Positions 11,125 through 21,959 of a DNA stretch of 64,000 nt are shown piece by piece (within the stretch, counting starts at the first letter, position 1; each line of letters starts with the position of its first letter). A model generated the notes under the pieces. It was given only the letters and a program-made list of their open reading frames with translations. It did not search any database and was not told the DNA's origin. Origin of the DNA: Dipteris shenzhenensis (lineage: Eukaryota; Polypodiophyta; Polypodiopsida; Gleicheniales); the NCBI GenBank assembly GCA_047967505.1, contig CM106539.1; one strand, written 5' to 3'. The translations under genes and the position numbers were made by a program.

Positions 11125-11760
11125 AACACTGGTGCTCCTCCCCGACCTCGTTGGTGCTGCTCCTCTCCTCAGTGGTACGAGTGTACAGCCCTCCCTCCCT
11201 CTCTCCTCTCCCTTCCGTATCTCCTCTCAGCCTCACTGCCCTCTCCTCTCTACCTCGCTGTTGGCCTCTCCTCTCTACCCCGCTCTCTCAACCCTACTCC
11301 CTTGCTGCCCTCCTTGTGGTACGGCCCCCTCCTTGCCTGCTATCTCTTCTCTGCCCTCACTCCCCTAGCCTCTTCGCCCTACCCTCTCCTCCCTAGTCCT
11401 CTCTCCCTCTTAGCCTACCCTCCCCTTCCCCCTTCCCTAGCCTCTCCGCCCTACCCTCTCCTCCCTGGCCCTCTCTCCCTCTCCACCTACCTTCTCCTCC
11501 CCCTTCCCTAGCCTCCCCACCCTTCCCTCCTTACACACTCTCCTCTCCCTCCCTGCTGCCCCCCTTCTTCCCTTACCCTGACCCTCTCCCTCCTGCTAGC
11601 CCCTTCACCCTCTCCCTCTCCCCCTACTGCCCCTTCTCCCCTTAGCCCTCACCCTCTCCCTCTCCCTCCCTGTTATCCTCTTCTCCCTCACTCTACCCTC
11701 CCTCAGCCCCCCCTACTTCTTCTCTTTCCTTCCTCTTCCTCCTTTTCCTAGCCCTTCCTA
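11125..11760. repeat. Pyrimidine-rich low-complexity tract before LINE A
   Basis: More than 600 bp consist almost wholly of C and T on the plus strand, built from CTCTCCCT, CCTACCCTCTCC and CCCTCTCCCTC motifs. It lies directly upstream of the first LINE A frame, so it may be the element's 5' untranslated and promoter region. Pro/Leu/Ser-rich frames here are products of composition. Confidence 0.75.
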
Positions 11761-11809
11761 ATAGCATTGTTGGTTGGATGGAGCGTTCAGTGTTCGACTC
11801 ACACCGTGA

Positions 11810-12938
11810 TTGACGATGGCCCAGCCTTCAGCCAATCCTCACCTGCTTCCATCGGTCGTAAAAACCATCACTTTCTCAAAAGACGAGTTGCAACAGCTCA
11901 AAAAAGATAGTGATGTGAGTAGGAGAGTCGGACGTCACTCTTTGCTCGCATCCATGGGTCCCACCCTTCCAGGTTACAGCCAGGGACTGTATGCTCGCCA
12001 CTCTACCTGGAGACCTCGCAAGGCACTTCATAGATGTTCATCTGCTTGGGTGAGGTTTCTTCCATATTGTTTTTGACTCCTCAAAGGTAGCATGTACAGT
12101 GCTACAGGCTAGCCCATTAGCACTGGGGTCCAGGAGGATTTTTTTGACCCCTTTTTCTTTGGGGTTTGATCCTGTCGAGAGGAGGACAGCCGGACGACAT
12201 CACTCTTCATCAGATTTCTAGGCCTTCCTCAAGTGTACCATTGACTGCTACATTCCATTGGAGCCACCTTTGGAGTGGTTTACTGAGATCCCGATACCTA
12301 CTTTAGCAGCAAAGCCAATCAGGTCCGATGCGGTATTATGTGTTAGGGTCATTGTCTCTGACCCTAACATCTCGCATGACCACATTATGCATCATTGTCC
12401 AGATGGCTCCTTCTTCAGACAAAGAGTCGAGGTTGCAGGGAGACAGGATCAGTGTAGGATTTGCAGGACCCTTGGGCACTGCCAGAGATTGCCCAAGGAA
12501 AAAGAAAAGACCAAAAAGATCCATGGGTGCACCTCATAGCTTCACCCAACCTGGACCTTCATCACGACTAGTTCTTACTGCCTCACATGCTTCTAGACCT
12601 TCGGCTTCACAGCTAAGACCATCAGCCTCTTGTCTTGGTACTTCTATAATGCGGACAAGATAGTTAGCATGTTATGCTTTGGTCGTCCACCGTTGGGCGT
12701 TAGAGTTGGGGAGCTAGTACCTCAGGCTACCACTAATGGGGCCGCGGACCCCTCTCTTGAGGCAGGAGACATTCATGTCCTAGTTCCATGTGTAGATGAG
12801 ACTACTCCTACCCCTGTTCATGTACAGGAGCACTCGCCTAGGGAGAACCTTTCTCCAGAGACCCGTGCCTTACTTGAGAACAATGCCAAAGTCATGGCTA
12901 AGGTCATGAAGATTCATGCAGAGGTTATGCAGCGATAG
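11810..12938 (+). pseudogene. LINE A ORF1 (Gag-like, CCHC knuckle)
   Basis: The frame at 11810 starts MTMAQPSANPHLLPSVV and runs 88 codons. Homologous reading continues in shifted frames. A knuckle-like CRICRTLGHCQRLP lies near 12457-12498. The expected His is replaced or displaced, so RNA binding is probably lost. Plant L1 ORF1 proteins normally have DUF4283 then a knuckle; only the general layout is visible here. Confidence 0.55.
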
Positions 12939-13208
12939 CCCCCTTCTTCTCGTACACGTCTGTCTACACCTGACAGAGGTAAGGGGGGTATTGGTTCCAC
13001 CTCCTTCTGTAGGGCTCCTTCACACTCTGATGCCAGAGATACTTCGCAAAAATTCATTTTCAGTTCTGGCAGACTTGGCTGAGTTTGAGGCAGAGGAGGA
13101 GTTTGTACCCTCTATGCTCAGGGAGCACATCTTTCAGACATCTGTGGACAGAGTTTCCCACTCAGTAGGTGTGGGTAGGATATTTCATCCGGCCTCCTCC
13201 TCTCGCAG

Positions 13209-13709
13209 ATGAGGATTGTCAGTTGGAATGTTCAAGGCCTCGGGGGTGTACCTCACCACCGCCGCAGGCAGCTGATTTGTAACCAACTTCATCCAGGTGT
13301 TACTGGGGGTCCCATGGACATTTTGATGATTCAGGAACACAAATTGGATGCCAAGGATTGTGCTAAGTTGGGTAAGCTTCTTTTAGACCATACTTTTTGG
13401 TCACCCCCCTTGGGCACCAGGGGAGGTACTTGCATTTCTGTTTCTTCTTCTATACTCCCCTTGGTGATTGGACACGAGATCATAGTCCCTTCTAGAGCTC
13501 AGTGGTTTTTACTTTTGATTGATGGGCATAAGGTTGGTCTTTTAAACCTATATGCACCCAATTCTAGAGGGGATCGTGTTCTTTTGTGGAAGGAACTTCT
13601 CTCTTGGTCACATATTGCAAATGCTTGGATTATAGGAGGCGACATTCACTCCCTAGAGAGAGTAGCGTGGGATGCTTTCCTTTTTCAGTACAGTGCTAGG
13701 GATGCTTGA
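13209..13709 (+). pseudogene. LINE A endonuclease domain
   Basis: Motifs in order are RIVSWNVQGLGG, ILMIQEHKLD with the catalytic Glu, GGTCISVSSS, LLNLYAPNSRGDR and WIIGGDI. This is an exonuclease-endonuclease-phosphatase fold that nicks target DNA. After GGD the frame jumps to HSLERVAWDAF. LINE B retains an extra segment here (GDFNMVEMPSDKRGG), so A has an internal deletion of about 55 bp that removes the Asn of the GDFN motif. Confidence 0.8.
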
Positions 13710-14442
13710 CGATGATGCTTTTCACACTCAGCCACATTCTCTCTTGTTTTCTTAGTCGAACAGGGGATTTTAGATGCCTATACATGCACTGATTGACAGA
13801 TTCTATGTGGATGATTGGGCTTTTGATAGAGGTGGTACTGTTTGCATTGCAGCTAGGGTGTCCACTTCGGATAATTGATGGTCTCAGATCCCCATGTGAG
13901 GCGCCGCTCTGCAAGTGTTAGGATTCCAGATTCTTTTTGTGCAGAGGAGGGCCTTATCGAGATAGTATTGAGGACCTGGGTATCCCATTTGCAAGATGGG
14001 CAGCTTTCTCATTTAGACTTAGCTGCAACCCTCTTTGATATTAGTGACTTTAATCTTTTAGTTGCTCGTATCAGGAGGGGTGAGATCCTCATGCATGAGA
14101 TAGGTATCCGCTAGCAATTGGCTGCCCTCCAGAGGGAGGCCTATAGATGCTTGGATTCAAGAGCACCTTGCTGCAACAAGGGCTGAGTAGCAGTCACTCT
14201 TAGATCAGAGAGCAGAGTATGCCTTTCATGCTAGAGAGTCATTTTGGACTCAAACGGGTGGTAGGATCAATAAGCAATTCTTCTCTACTCTTGTCCCTAG
14301 ACATAGTAGGGAGAGTGTCACAGCTTATTGACTCAGGCGGGGTTCTTTAGACACATCCAAATGGTGTCTTATAGTTGCCACCGATTTCTATGCCTCCCTT
14401 CTTACAGTAGATCCTGACACTCAGGCCACAAATGATGCTAGA

Positions 14443-15809
14443 GTGGTTGTTTGGCGACACTTATCGGCGCTGGTGGTAGGGGGTATGATTGTTTCACTTG
14501 ATGCACCCTTCACCAATGTAGAGTTCAGGATTGCTCTCTCTGCCCTTCACAAGGGCAAATGTCCTGGTTCAGACTTACCCCCTTATTTTTTATTATTTTT
14601 TGGGATCATATTGGGGATCACATTACCTCAGCCCTCCAAGGTGTATGGGACTTGGGTGAGATGCTTGACTCACTTACGGAGGGCCTCATTCATTTGATTC
14701 TGAAAGGGGCTTGCATGAATTTAGTGTCTCAGTGGAGACCAATTACCTTGCTAAGTACCTTGTATAAAATCCTAGCTAAAGCTATCAGCCTTCATTTGCA
14801 GCCCTTTCTACTATATCTTATTCATGATACACAAACAGGTTTTGTGCATGGCAGGAGCATTTTTTATAACATCTTCTCATTTTGGGAGGCTTCGGATTGG
14901 GCCATGCATAATAGCCACAGGCTAGCCATTCTACTCTTGGACTTTGAGAAAGCTTATGACAGGGTAGACTAGGGCTTTCTGGAGGGCACACTTACTCATT
15001 TTGGCTTCTTAGACACATGGATTAGAGCGGTGTCATCCCTATACAAATCAACCCACAGCCAAGTTCTTATTGGTGGAGTCAGGGGGGACAGGTTTTGGAT
15101 TACCAGATCAGTCCATCAGGGATGCCCCTTAGCCCCTCTTTTATTGCTTTATGTGGCTGAGGCTATGAACTATTACATTAGAGCTGAGGCTGGGATTATA
15201 GGGCTCAGGCTTCCTCTGAGGTAGGAGGATGAGCTCTTAGACAGTGAGTTGGCAGATGATACGGGTGTTCTTTTGGATGCCACTCCATAGACACCGAATT
15301 CATTTAGGATGGCATTGGATTTGTTTTGCATTGCGCCATGTGCACACATAAATGGTTTTTGGATCAGTGATGAGGACACTCCACTCTGGGGGATTGACAT
15401 AGGGTTCAATTAGATTTAGATGGGAGTCTCCTTCAGGTATCTGGGATGCCAGGTTGGGGTGAGCATCTCTCCAACACAACAGCTCGCTCCCATATTGGAG
15501 CGTATCAGGAGGAAACTCATCTTTTGGAGTTCAGCTAGACTTGACCTTGCACTCAGAGTTATGGTTGTGAACCAGGTCTTATTGGCCACTGCCTGGTTTG
15601 TTTGCTCATGTTGGTGCAGATCTAGAGGTTGTATCACTCAACTCATGAGACCTATCAAGAACTTCCTATGGAGTGGTTTCGATGGCACCTTAGATGCTAT
15701 AGTAGCTAGAGTGGCTTGGGAGACCCTCATTCTCCCCATAGGAGAAGGAGGTCTCAAAATTATTGACCCGAACTTGCAGTGTATGGACTTACTCTGCTTT
15801 CAGGGTTGA
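14443..15809 (+). pseudogene. LINE A reverse transcriptase domain
   Basis: RT blocks appear in order across frames: FRIALSALHKGKCPGSD, QWRPITLLSTLYKILAKAI, DTQTGFVHGRSIFYNIF, LLDFEKAYDRVD, SVHQGCPLAPLLL, ELADDTGVLLD and FRYLGCQVG. The catalytic motif is A-D-D, as in plant L1 elements. A stop falls just after AYDRVD, and several frameshifts follow, so the domain is inactive. Confidence 0.85.
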
Positions 15810-15958
15810 GATGGCATTTTTAGCCTCTGCCTTGGTTCTTTATTAGCTCATTTTGAGCTATTTTTTCCTCATGCATTTCATGATGTGCTTCTGCATTTGA
15901 GCTTGCTCTCATGGCGGTTTTCATTTACTTAATGAAGTAATTTTCTTGAAAAAAAATC

Positions 15959-16279
15959 ACCACCTGAGTAGGACTAGATGAATCAAATAAATAAATATTT
16001 CCAAGGCTCCTATCCTAAAAAAGTGCTATGACCAACAAACTTGCATTGGAAAGCCATGCACTATAGATGTAGTTCAAGGTCTTCCAAGCTACCCTAGCCC
16101 CATCATCTATTAAACCATCAAGTCCACTCCATAAAAAAATTATAATCTACATTTTGAGATAAGTGATGCAATATCTAGAGTGGCATCGACAAGAAGAGAT
16201 AAATGAAGTTATGGCAACAATATTTATTGATGACTACCACTCTAGAAGCAAGATCATGTTTAGAAAATGTCAAGAGATA
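15959..16279. other. Flank between LINE A and the degenerate array
   Basis: AT-rich sequence without a recognised gene or repeat boundary. Confidence 0.3.
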
Positions 16280-17730
16280 AGGAAATGCCATTAGCCCCTT
16301 CAAATCCAATCATTGATGGGAAGTTCCTCACCATGGCCTCATTATTTTACTATCCTAGTCCAAAGGGTAAGTGAGGACAAGGTTTATATAGAATATGTAT
16401 CATCTCCTACAAAAAACTTAAATATGGAAGGAAATTTTATGGAAATTTAAGGTCACCCATACCATAAAGTATAGCTCATATCCTTTAAGAAAAATTCTAT
16501 GTCTTATAATTTTTGCATATTTTGAAATGTATGTAGAGGGATCCATTTTGAAAAAAAACATTAAAACATGAGAAACCACCTCTCAAAATCATGTAAATTT
16601 TTTCTTGTAAAGTCCAAATTTCATGGTGTAAAAGCATATTCACAAATGGGATTAAGCAATGACTTTTCCTTGTAGTGGGCACAATTGTGGCCACTACGAT
16701 TGTAGTGGTGCGCACACATCTATACCAACTATCCAACCCCTTTATCCCATTTTAATCCAATCATTTGTGAAATGTTACTCACCATGGTGTGAAATTATAA
16801 AAAAGAAAGTACTTTCATAGGGGTTGAATGAGCAAAGGGTATCTTATGCCTTTGGCTAGCACAAATAATTGACACCATTTATTAAGTGTGTAGGCTGAGC
16901 CATGTACCAAGTGTATCCCATTAGCCCACTTAAACCAATAATTCATGGAAAATTACTTGATTGCCAATGTGTAAAAATTTCTTTAAAATCAAACATTTCA
17001 ACCAGATGGAAGGACAAAATGAGATTTGTGATGATTTTTACTTGCATAGACTATTAAGACACTATCTACTAGGTTTATACACATCCATGTCCTAGTTGGA
17101 CCACATTAGCTAACTCAAGAAAATTGTTCATGATGGTGTGAAATTTATCCAAAAAATGTTTCTCATAGGGTTGATTCATAGGGGTTGAAAGGGGATCAAG
17201 TGGTCATTTCATATGGCACAACACATTCTCCCACCATCTCCTAGGTGTGTACACCTATGCATCAATTCAAGCTAATGATCTACTTTAAGCCAATCATTCA
17301 TGGCAACTTCCTCCTCATGGTTCAAAAATTGCCAAAAAATAAATTTTCGTAGGTGTTAAGGGGAAAATTCTCCTCAAGTGGTGATTTCCCCTTGCATAAC
17401 ATATACTCATACCATCTCTTACGCATGGCTACACCCATGTGCCAAATGGTCCAATTAATCATTAGAAAGAATTGCCAAAGAAAACTAAATTTTTATAGAG
17501 ATGGAAGGGACATGGGTTTGAATCATATTTGGCCTTGCACAATACACTCTTCCATCTCTCCTAGATTTTGACATGCCCATCTACCAACTGGCTATTGTTA
17601 GCCTAATGGTAAATTCCTTACCATGTTTTGGAAATCACTTTTTAAAGGAGTTTTCATATGGGTTGAAGGGGAAGTTGGGATTTAGTGTTGATTCTTTCTT
17701 GAATATCACATTCTCATACCACCTCCTAGG
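16280..17730. repeat. Degenerate satellite-like array, about 150-185 bp period
   Basis: A motif like CCAATCATTCATGG...TCACCATGGTGTGAAAATT recurs near 16302, 16757, 16938, 17120, 17289, 17457 and 17600. Between these, TAGGGGTTGAA, GTGGTGATTT, CACATTCTCATACCA and TCTCCTAGGTGTGTACAC recur in the same order. Units are strongly diverged and the first interval is about 455 bp, so some units are eroded. No coding capacity. Confidence 0.7.
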
Positions 17731-18529
17731 ATTGTATCATTATCATTGATTTGATAATTAAATTAGAACTATTTAAAGGCTAAAAACGTGATCACATGTG
17801 GAAATACTATAAAGATGATTGCCGTTTGCATAAACACGTATCAAATCATGTGCTTGACTGTTGAGAAATCCCTCTTGCATTTATTTTTGCTAATTTCCAA
17901 CTTTTTGATAGATGATTTGGGCGAAAGTTGAAATATTATTACTTTTCCAAAATTCAAATGCATTTTCATCAAGAAAAATAAATGATGTCACTTTAGCATA
18001 TAATGTCTACGTCTAGATCAAATTATGTAATCAATTAGAAGGCCTAATCCTCTTACTTCAAAGTTTGAGTGACTTGTTTGTAGTATATTTGAATCCAATT
18101 GTGTTAGAACTCTATCTCATTTGTTGACTCATCCCAATGTTCCTATTGGTGGTGATTGCTAAAATGAAAATAGATTTTTTGATTGGCCAAGAAGGCTATG
18201 CTTCTTTAAGTGCATCTAAGACCGCACAATCTTGTATTCCCCTTGTGTGGAGGTAGGGGTCCACTTTTTTGATGACTTGGAGGGAGTAGTGCCAGTTGTT
18301 GTACATGCATCTTATGTCAAGATCCCTTTCTCCAATTGTAGGTCCTCTACTTGGATGTCGGAGGGCATATGGATGTTCCTTGAGGGCATACTCTGAGATT
18401 CGGAGGGGCCGGTGGCTTGTGGAATTGGGGAGTGGAGACCAAACTCAAAGAATTCATTTTTTGAATCCATGATTGATGATTATTTAGAAAATTGTATTGT
18501 TTCAATATTCTCAATTTTTATTTCAAGAT
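17731..18529. other. No gene recognised
   Basis: AT-rich interval between two arrays. Nothing identifiable. Confidence 0.35.
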
Positions 18530-18882
18530 AACTAAGGATTTTAAATTTTAAAAAGTGATTGCACTTCTCTAGGTGTTCATGATGTATCATCACATTTAGA
18601 ATGATTGCAATGACTATTAAAGCTAGAATTGTAAAAACTAGCATGAACTAGGAGGTTCAATATTACTAAGGATTTCAAAGATTAAAAAAAGGATTGGAGT
18701 ACTCTTGGTGTTCATGATGTAGTCACATTTAGAATGATTGCAATGATTAAGAGGGATTTTAAAGATTTAAAAACGATTGCACTACTCTTGGTGTTCATGA
18801 TGTATTATCACATTTAGAATGATGGCAATGATTACCAAAGGTTGAATTGTAAAAATTAGCATAAACTAGGAGGTTCTCATAG
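18530..18882. repeat. Three-copy degenerate tandem repeat
   Basis: Each unit contains AAGGATTT, an A-rich run, GATTGCACT(A), CTTGGTGTTCATGATGTA, TCACATTTAGAATGAT and GCAATGA. Units start near 18530, 18667 and 18750. The first and last also share CTAGGAGGTTC. Confidence 0.7.
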
Positions 18883-19869
18883 AAACAATAACTCTATGTC
18901 AACGTGGACTCAGGTAGCATAGAATATGTGTGTAGGTTAGTGGGAAAACTTTGTTTGTACTTATATGAGGCTAGGAATAATCTCTCTTACGAATCCTACA
19001 TGCGCATCTTATATGCCATTCCTATATGTGCATCCTAGATACAATTCCTACATATAGAGAGAGAAGCTCTCCAAACTCATATAAATATCTCATGATGGAA
19101 TGAAGCCTACACTATTTGGGGCATTGTGATGAGTTCTACTTTTGTGTTCTATGTAATTGTCTCCACGTGTACATGCTCCCTTGGACTCTCCAAAAGCATG
19201 TCCTACCCTTGTCTCCTACTCCCCCCTCCTCGAACTTGCAACTCCTCCTCCCCCTCTCCTCCTCTCTCTCTCCCAACCCCTTTGCTCTTACCCTGTTCTT
19301 ACACCTTCTTCTCATACCATTGCCCCACACTTGAGCCTACATCTCTCTGGAATGTGTTCTGAGTACCTAAGCTACATGTATACTAGTACTACAACAACAA
19401 TTGATATATTTGTAGGTGCCAAAAAGCCTTGAACCCCTACACACCCTGCACATCTTGCAAATACCATGGAGAAGTGGCAACATTTTTGCACCATTGCCGG
19501 GGAGACCAGCATCTTAAGATGAAAGTAGATATATGTAAGCATGCATGAGAAAAAAAAACCAAGAGAACTCTTATTTTCATATCACTCAAGGGCTAGGAGA
19601 GATAACATAGTTCCAACTTTAGCCAAAATAAGAATGCCAAGCAGAAACCTTTGGTTACTAGCTTAAGGAATTTTATGTTTCTTAAAAAGTAGCCACTTAA
19701 ATAAAGGATCTATAGTTGGACTATTCATATTTTGTTTTGGGGATGCCTGTAAGTCCATCATGTTGTGGATAGGGGAGAATGCTTTGAAGGAGTTTTTGGA
19801 AGGCGTTGTAAGCAGTATGATGGCAATGTTATCCTTTGGTTTGCTCTAGGTCTCTCGCTTTTGAAGCAT
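18883..19869. other. Non-coding stretch with a short C/T-rich patch
   Basis: Contains TACATATAGAGAGAG and a C/T-rich patch at about 19200-19330, which produces overlapping frames on both strands with no domain. No gene recognised. Confidence 0.35.
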
Positions 19870-21205
19870 AGATTTTGGTTGAGGATTTAATGATTTGGGC
19901 TCTGTAGGTGTGGCTAGCAGCTCTTCTCCTGCTAGGGGCATATCCCAAAGGCGTTCTGCCAAGAATTGGCCATACATAGCCATCGTAGTTTCCTGTTTTG
20001 AGTATCAGGCATCTTCCAACGCTTGTAGCATATCTTGCTTTGTATTTTCCCCTTCATGCTGGTTGTCATGCAATGTTTTAGTGCGCTCTTCTCTATAGTG
20101 ATGGACTACCTCTGGGGCCTTTGTACCCATCTAACTAGCAAATTCAAATAATGTAGCAATGAATGGCCCTATCTTTGAATGAGCATTGGAAGTTCACAAA
20201 TCCTTTCTGGCAATCTTGCTCATCAGGCGTGAGTGCAGTAGATGTGCCCACGATATCTTTGTTCCCTTCTCAACGGGCTGCACTTAGCATAGCATAAGAA
20301 TATCTACTCATAGTATTAGTTTTGATGACCAACTACATCCTTTCAAGATACCAAACAAATTACTACCGTCTTCTCAAATCCTAAACATTATTGATGAAAA
20401 AGCAATTCTTTTGTGTCTTTGCTCGTCCGAACTCATTCTGCATGTCAAAATCGATATCTTTTTGTACACAACCTCCTCGTTGATGATAGGAAGCTGAAAG
20501 ACCTGTGCTATTATATCAGGGGAAAGCATGATATTCTCAGCAAGCATACTCCGCTATGTTGGAAACTCTCATATTGTGTCAGAGCATGTGGGGAAGCCTT
20601 CCATGATGCCCAAGGTAAGCTAGCATACTGTATCCAATCTTCTTGAGCCACTTCTGATACTTGGAGAGGTCCAATGATACCTTGAAATGTGCAAAGCTAG
20701 CCATGAGAATCTGCTTCTTTTGCATAGGAAGGGGTGGTACTTCATCCAATTCCATCTCCTCCAGATCTAGGATGGGTATAATCTTCTCCACGGTTAGGCT
20801 TTAGTGTGGGCTTTTTTGAGTAGGGGTGAGAGATCTCTTAGGAGCCATGGCTGCGTTAAGGAGCATTGTAATGCTTAAGAGTTGGAGGTTTCACTCTGGC
20901 TATTCTGCTAGGCTGGGAAATGTGAGCCGATGGCCTCTTTTAGGTGTTATAAGTAGAGGGGGCTCATGGGAGATGCTTGTGTTGATTTGTTGTTGCAATG
21001 GACGGTCCGTCACTGCCGCATGCAATGAACTAGTAGTGCTTTTCGGTGTGTGTGGATTACTACTGCTCATTTTTAGTTTGGCACTATGGGAGGTATTCTT
21101 GATGATGGATTTTGGCAGGGAGGGGTTGATGAGAACAGCTATTGTGGGCATGTGAGCATCATCCAAGGATGGAATAGGCTTGTCAACAACAAGGTTCGGG
21201 TTCAT
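19870..21205 (-). pseudogene. Decayed minus-strand coding region of unknown family
   Basis: Minus-strand frames read like one long protein broken by stops. A Ser/Pro-rich part (21205-20900) with NPHTPKSTTSSLHAAV is followed by LDEVPPLPMQKKQILMASFA near 20760-20690. Then comes APEVVHHYREERTKTLHDNQ and MAMYGQFLAERLWDMPLAG at 20150-19900. No known domain was recognised. It lies downstream of, and in the same orientation as, the gypsy pol remnant at 21960-24180. It could be an extra 3' frame of that element or an unrelated retroelement Gag. Confidence 0.35.
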
Positions 21206-21959
21206 ACCTTGTACATCCTTGGGCTATCCTGTCAGTATGGAGAATCCATCGCGCATGGCACAGATTGCATTATTTTTAGAGCAAGGTTGGGGTGTTGTTG
21301 GAGATGCATCTATACATCGAAGCTATGTCAGATGGCGAAGTAGTAGTCAGATCGGAGGCACAGTCTTTTGTTTTGCATGAAGTGGATCAAAAGCAGATGT
21401 CGGAGTCGGATCGTAATTTGACTGTGGTGGCAAAGCAAACTCGAAAATACTTGTCGGATGTGATTCGGAATTTGGCCTGGATGATTCATGTTGCATGTGT
21501 CGGGTGGATCGGAGTCGGAGTCGTTCACCCACTCACGCATGCTCATCAGATTGGGGTTAGAGTTAGACAAAGTGGTTGGACTCGAATTATACTTGGAGTG
21601 CTCAGTCATTGTGGCATTGTATCCATTGGATTGGAGTCGGCGGACCTTGTGTGGTTGGATTGGCGCTAGATGGACGTTGGGGCCAGGCTTTCTATTGTGG
21701 GTGCATCGATTAAGTTTTGTATACCTTCACCACTTATGTGATTGGACCTGTAGGGTTTAGAGCATACGTGAATGTTGCTGGAGATGAAACAACTCGTTTC
21801 CTTTGTGTATGTCGGACTGGTGTTGAACTTCTGTTGGAGTCTATTGAACATAAACCCGTCAATCTGAATAGCTAAAATATATATATCATCTTGATTGAGG
21901 TCAGTGCAGATCTACAGAGAGATTGTATTTATCTTTGCTTGAGTGGGGTCAGGTCCAAT
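21206..21959. other. Spacer downstream of the gypsy pol remnant
   Basis: Overlapping short frames on both strands (21292-21669 plus, 21328-21609 minus) have low-complexity TCGGA/CGGAGT repeats, including GGATCGGAGTCGGAGTCG at 21510-21527. No domain was recognised. Confidence 0.35.

Larger units (their letters stand above)
11810..15958 (+). mobile_element. LINE A, L1-like non-LTR retrotransposon, decayed
   Basis: An L1-type element with ORF1, apurinic endonuclease and reverse transcriptase in order. ORF1 starts near 11810. Endonuclease starts at 13209 with RIVSWNVQGLGG. RT runs 14443-15809. A 3' UTR of about 150 bp ends in a short A run at 15950-15957 (TTCTTGAAAAAAAATC). Stops and frameshifts are scattered through all domains. 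A more truncated relative (LINE B, 40929-43062) keeps endonuclease residues that A has lost. No terminal RNase H was recognised, and target duplications are unclear. Confidence 0.85.

Noticed and set aside
11132-11511. Open frames of 60-138 codons rich in Pro, Leu and Ser
   Set aside because: They overlap in several frames inside the pyrimidine tract, so they follow from base composition.
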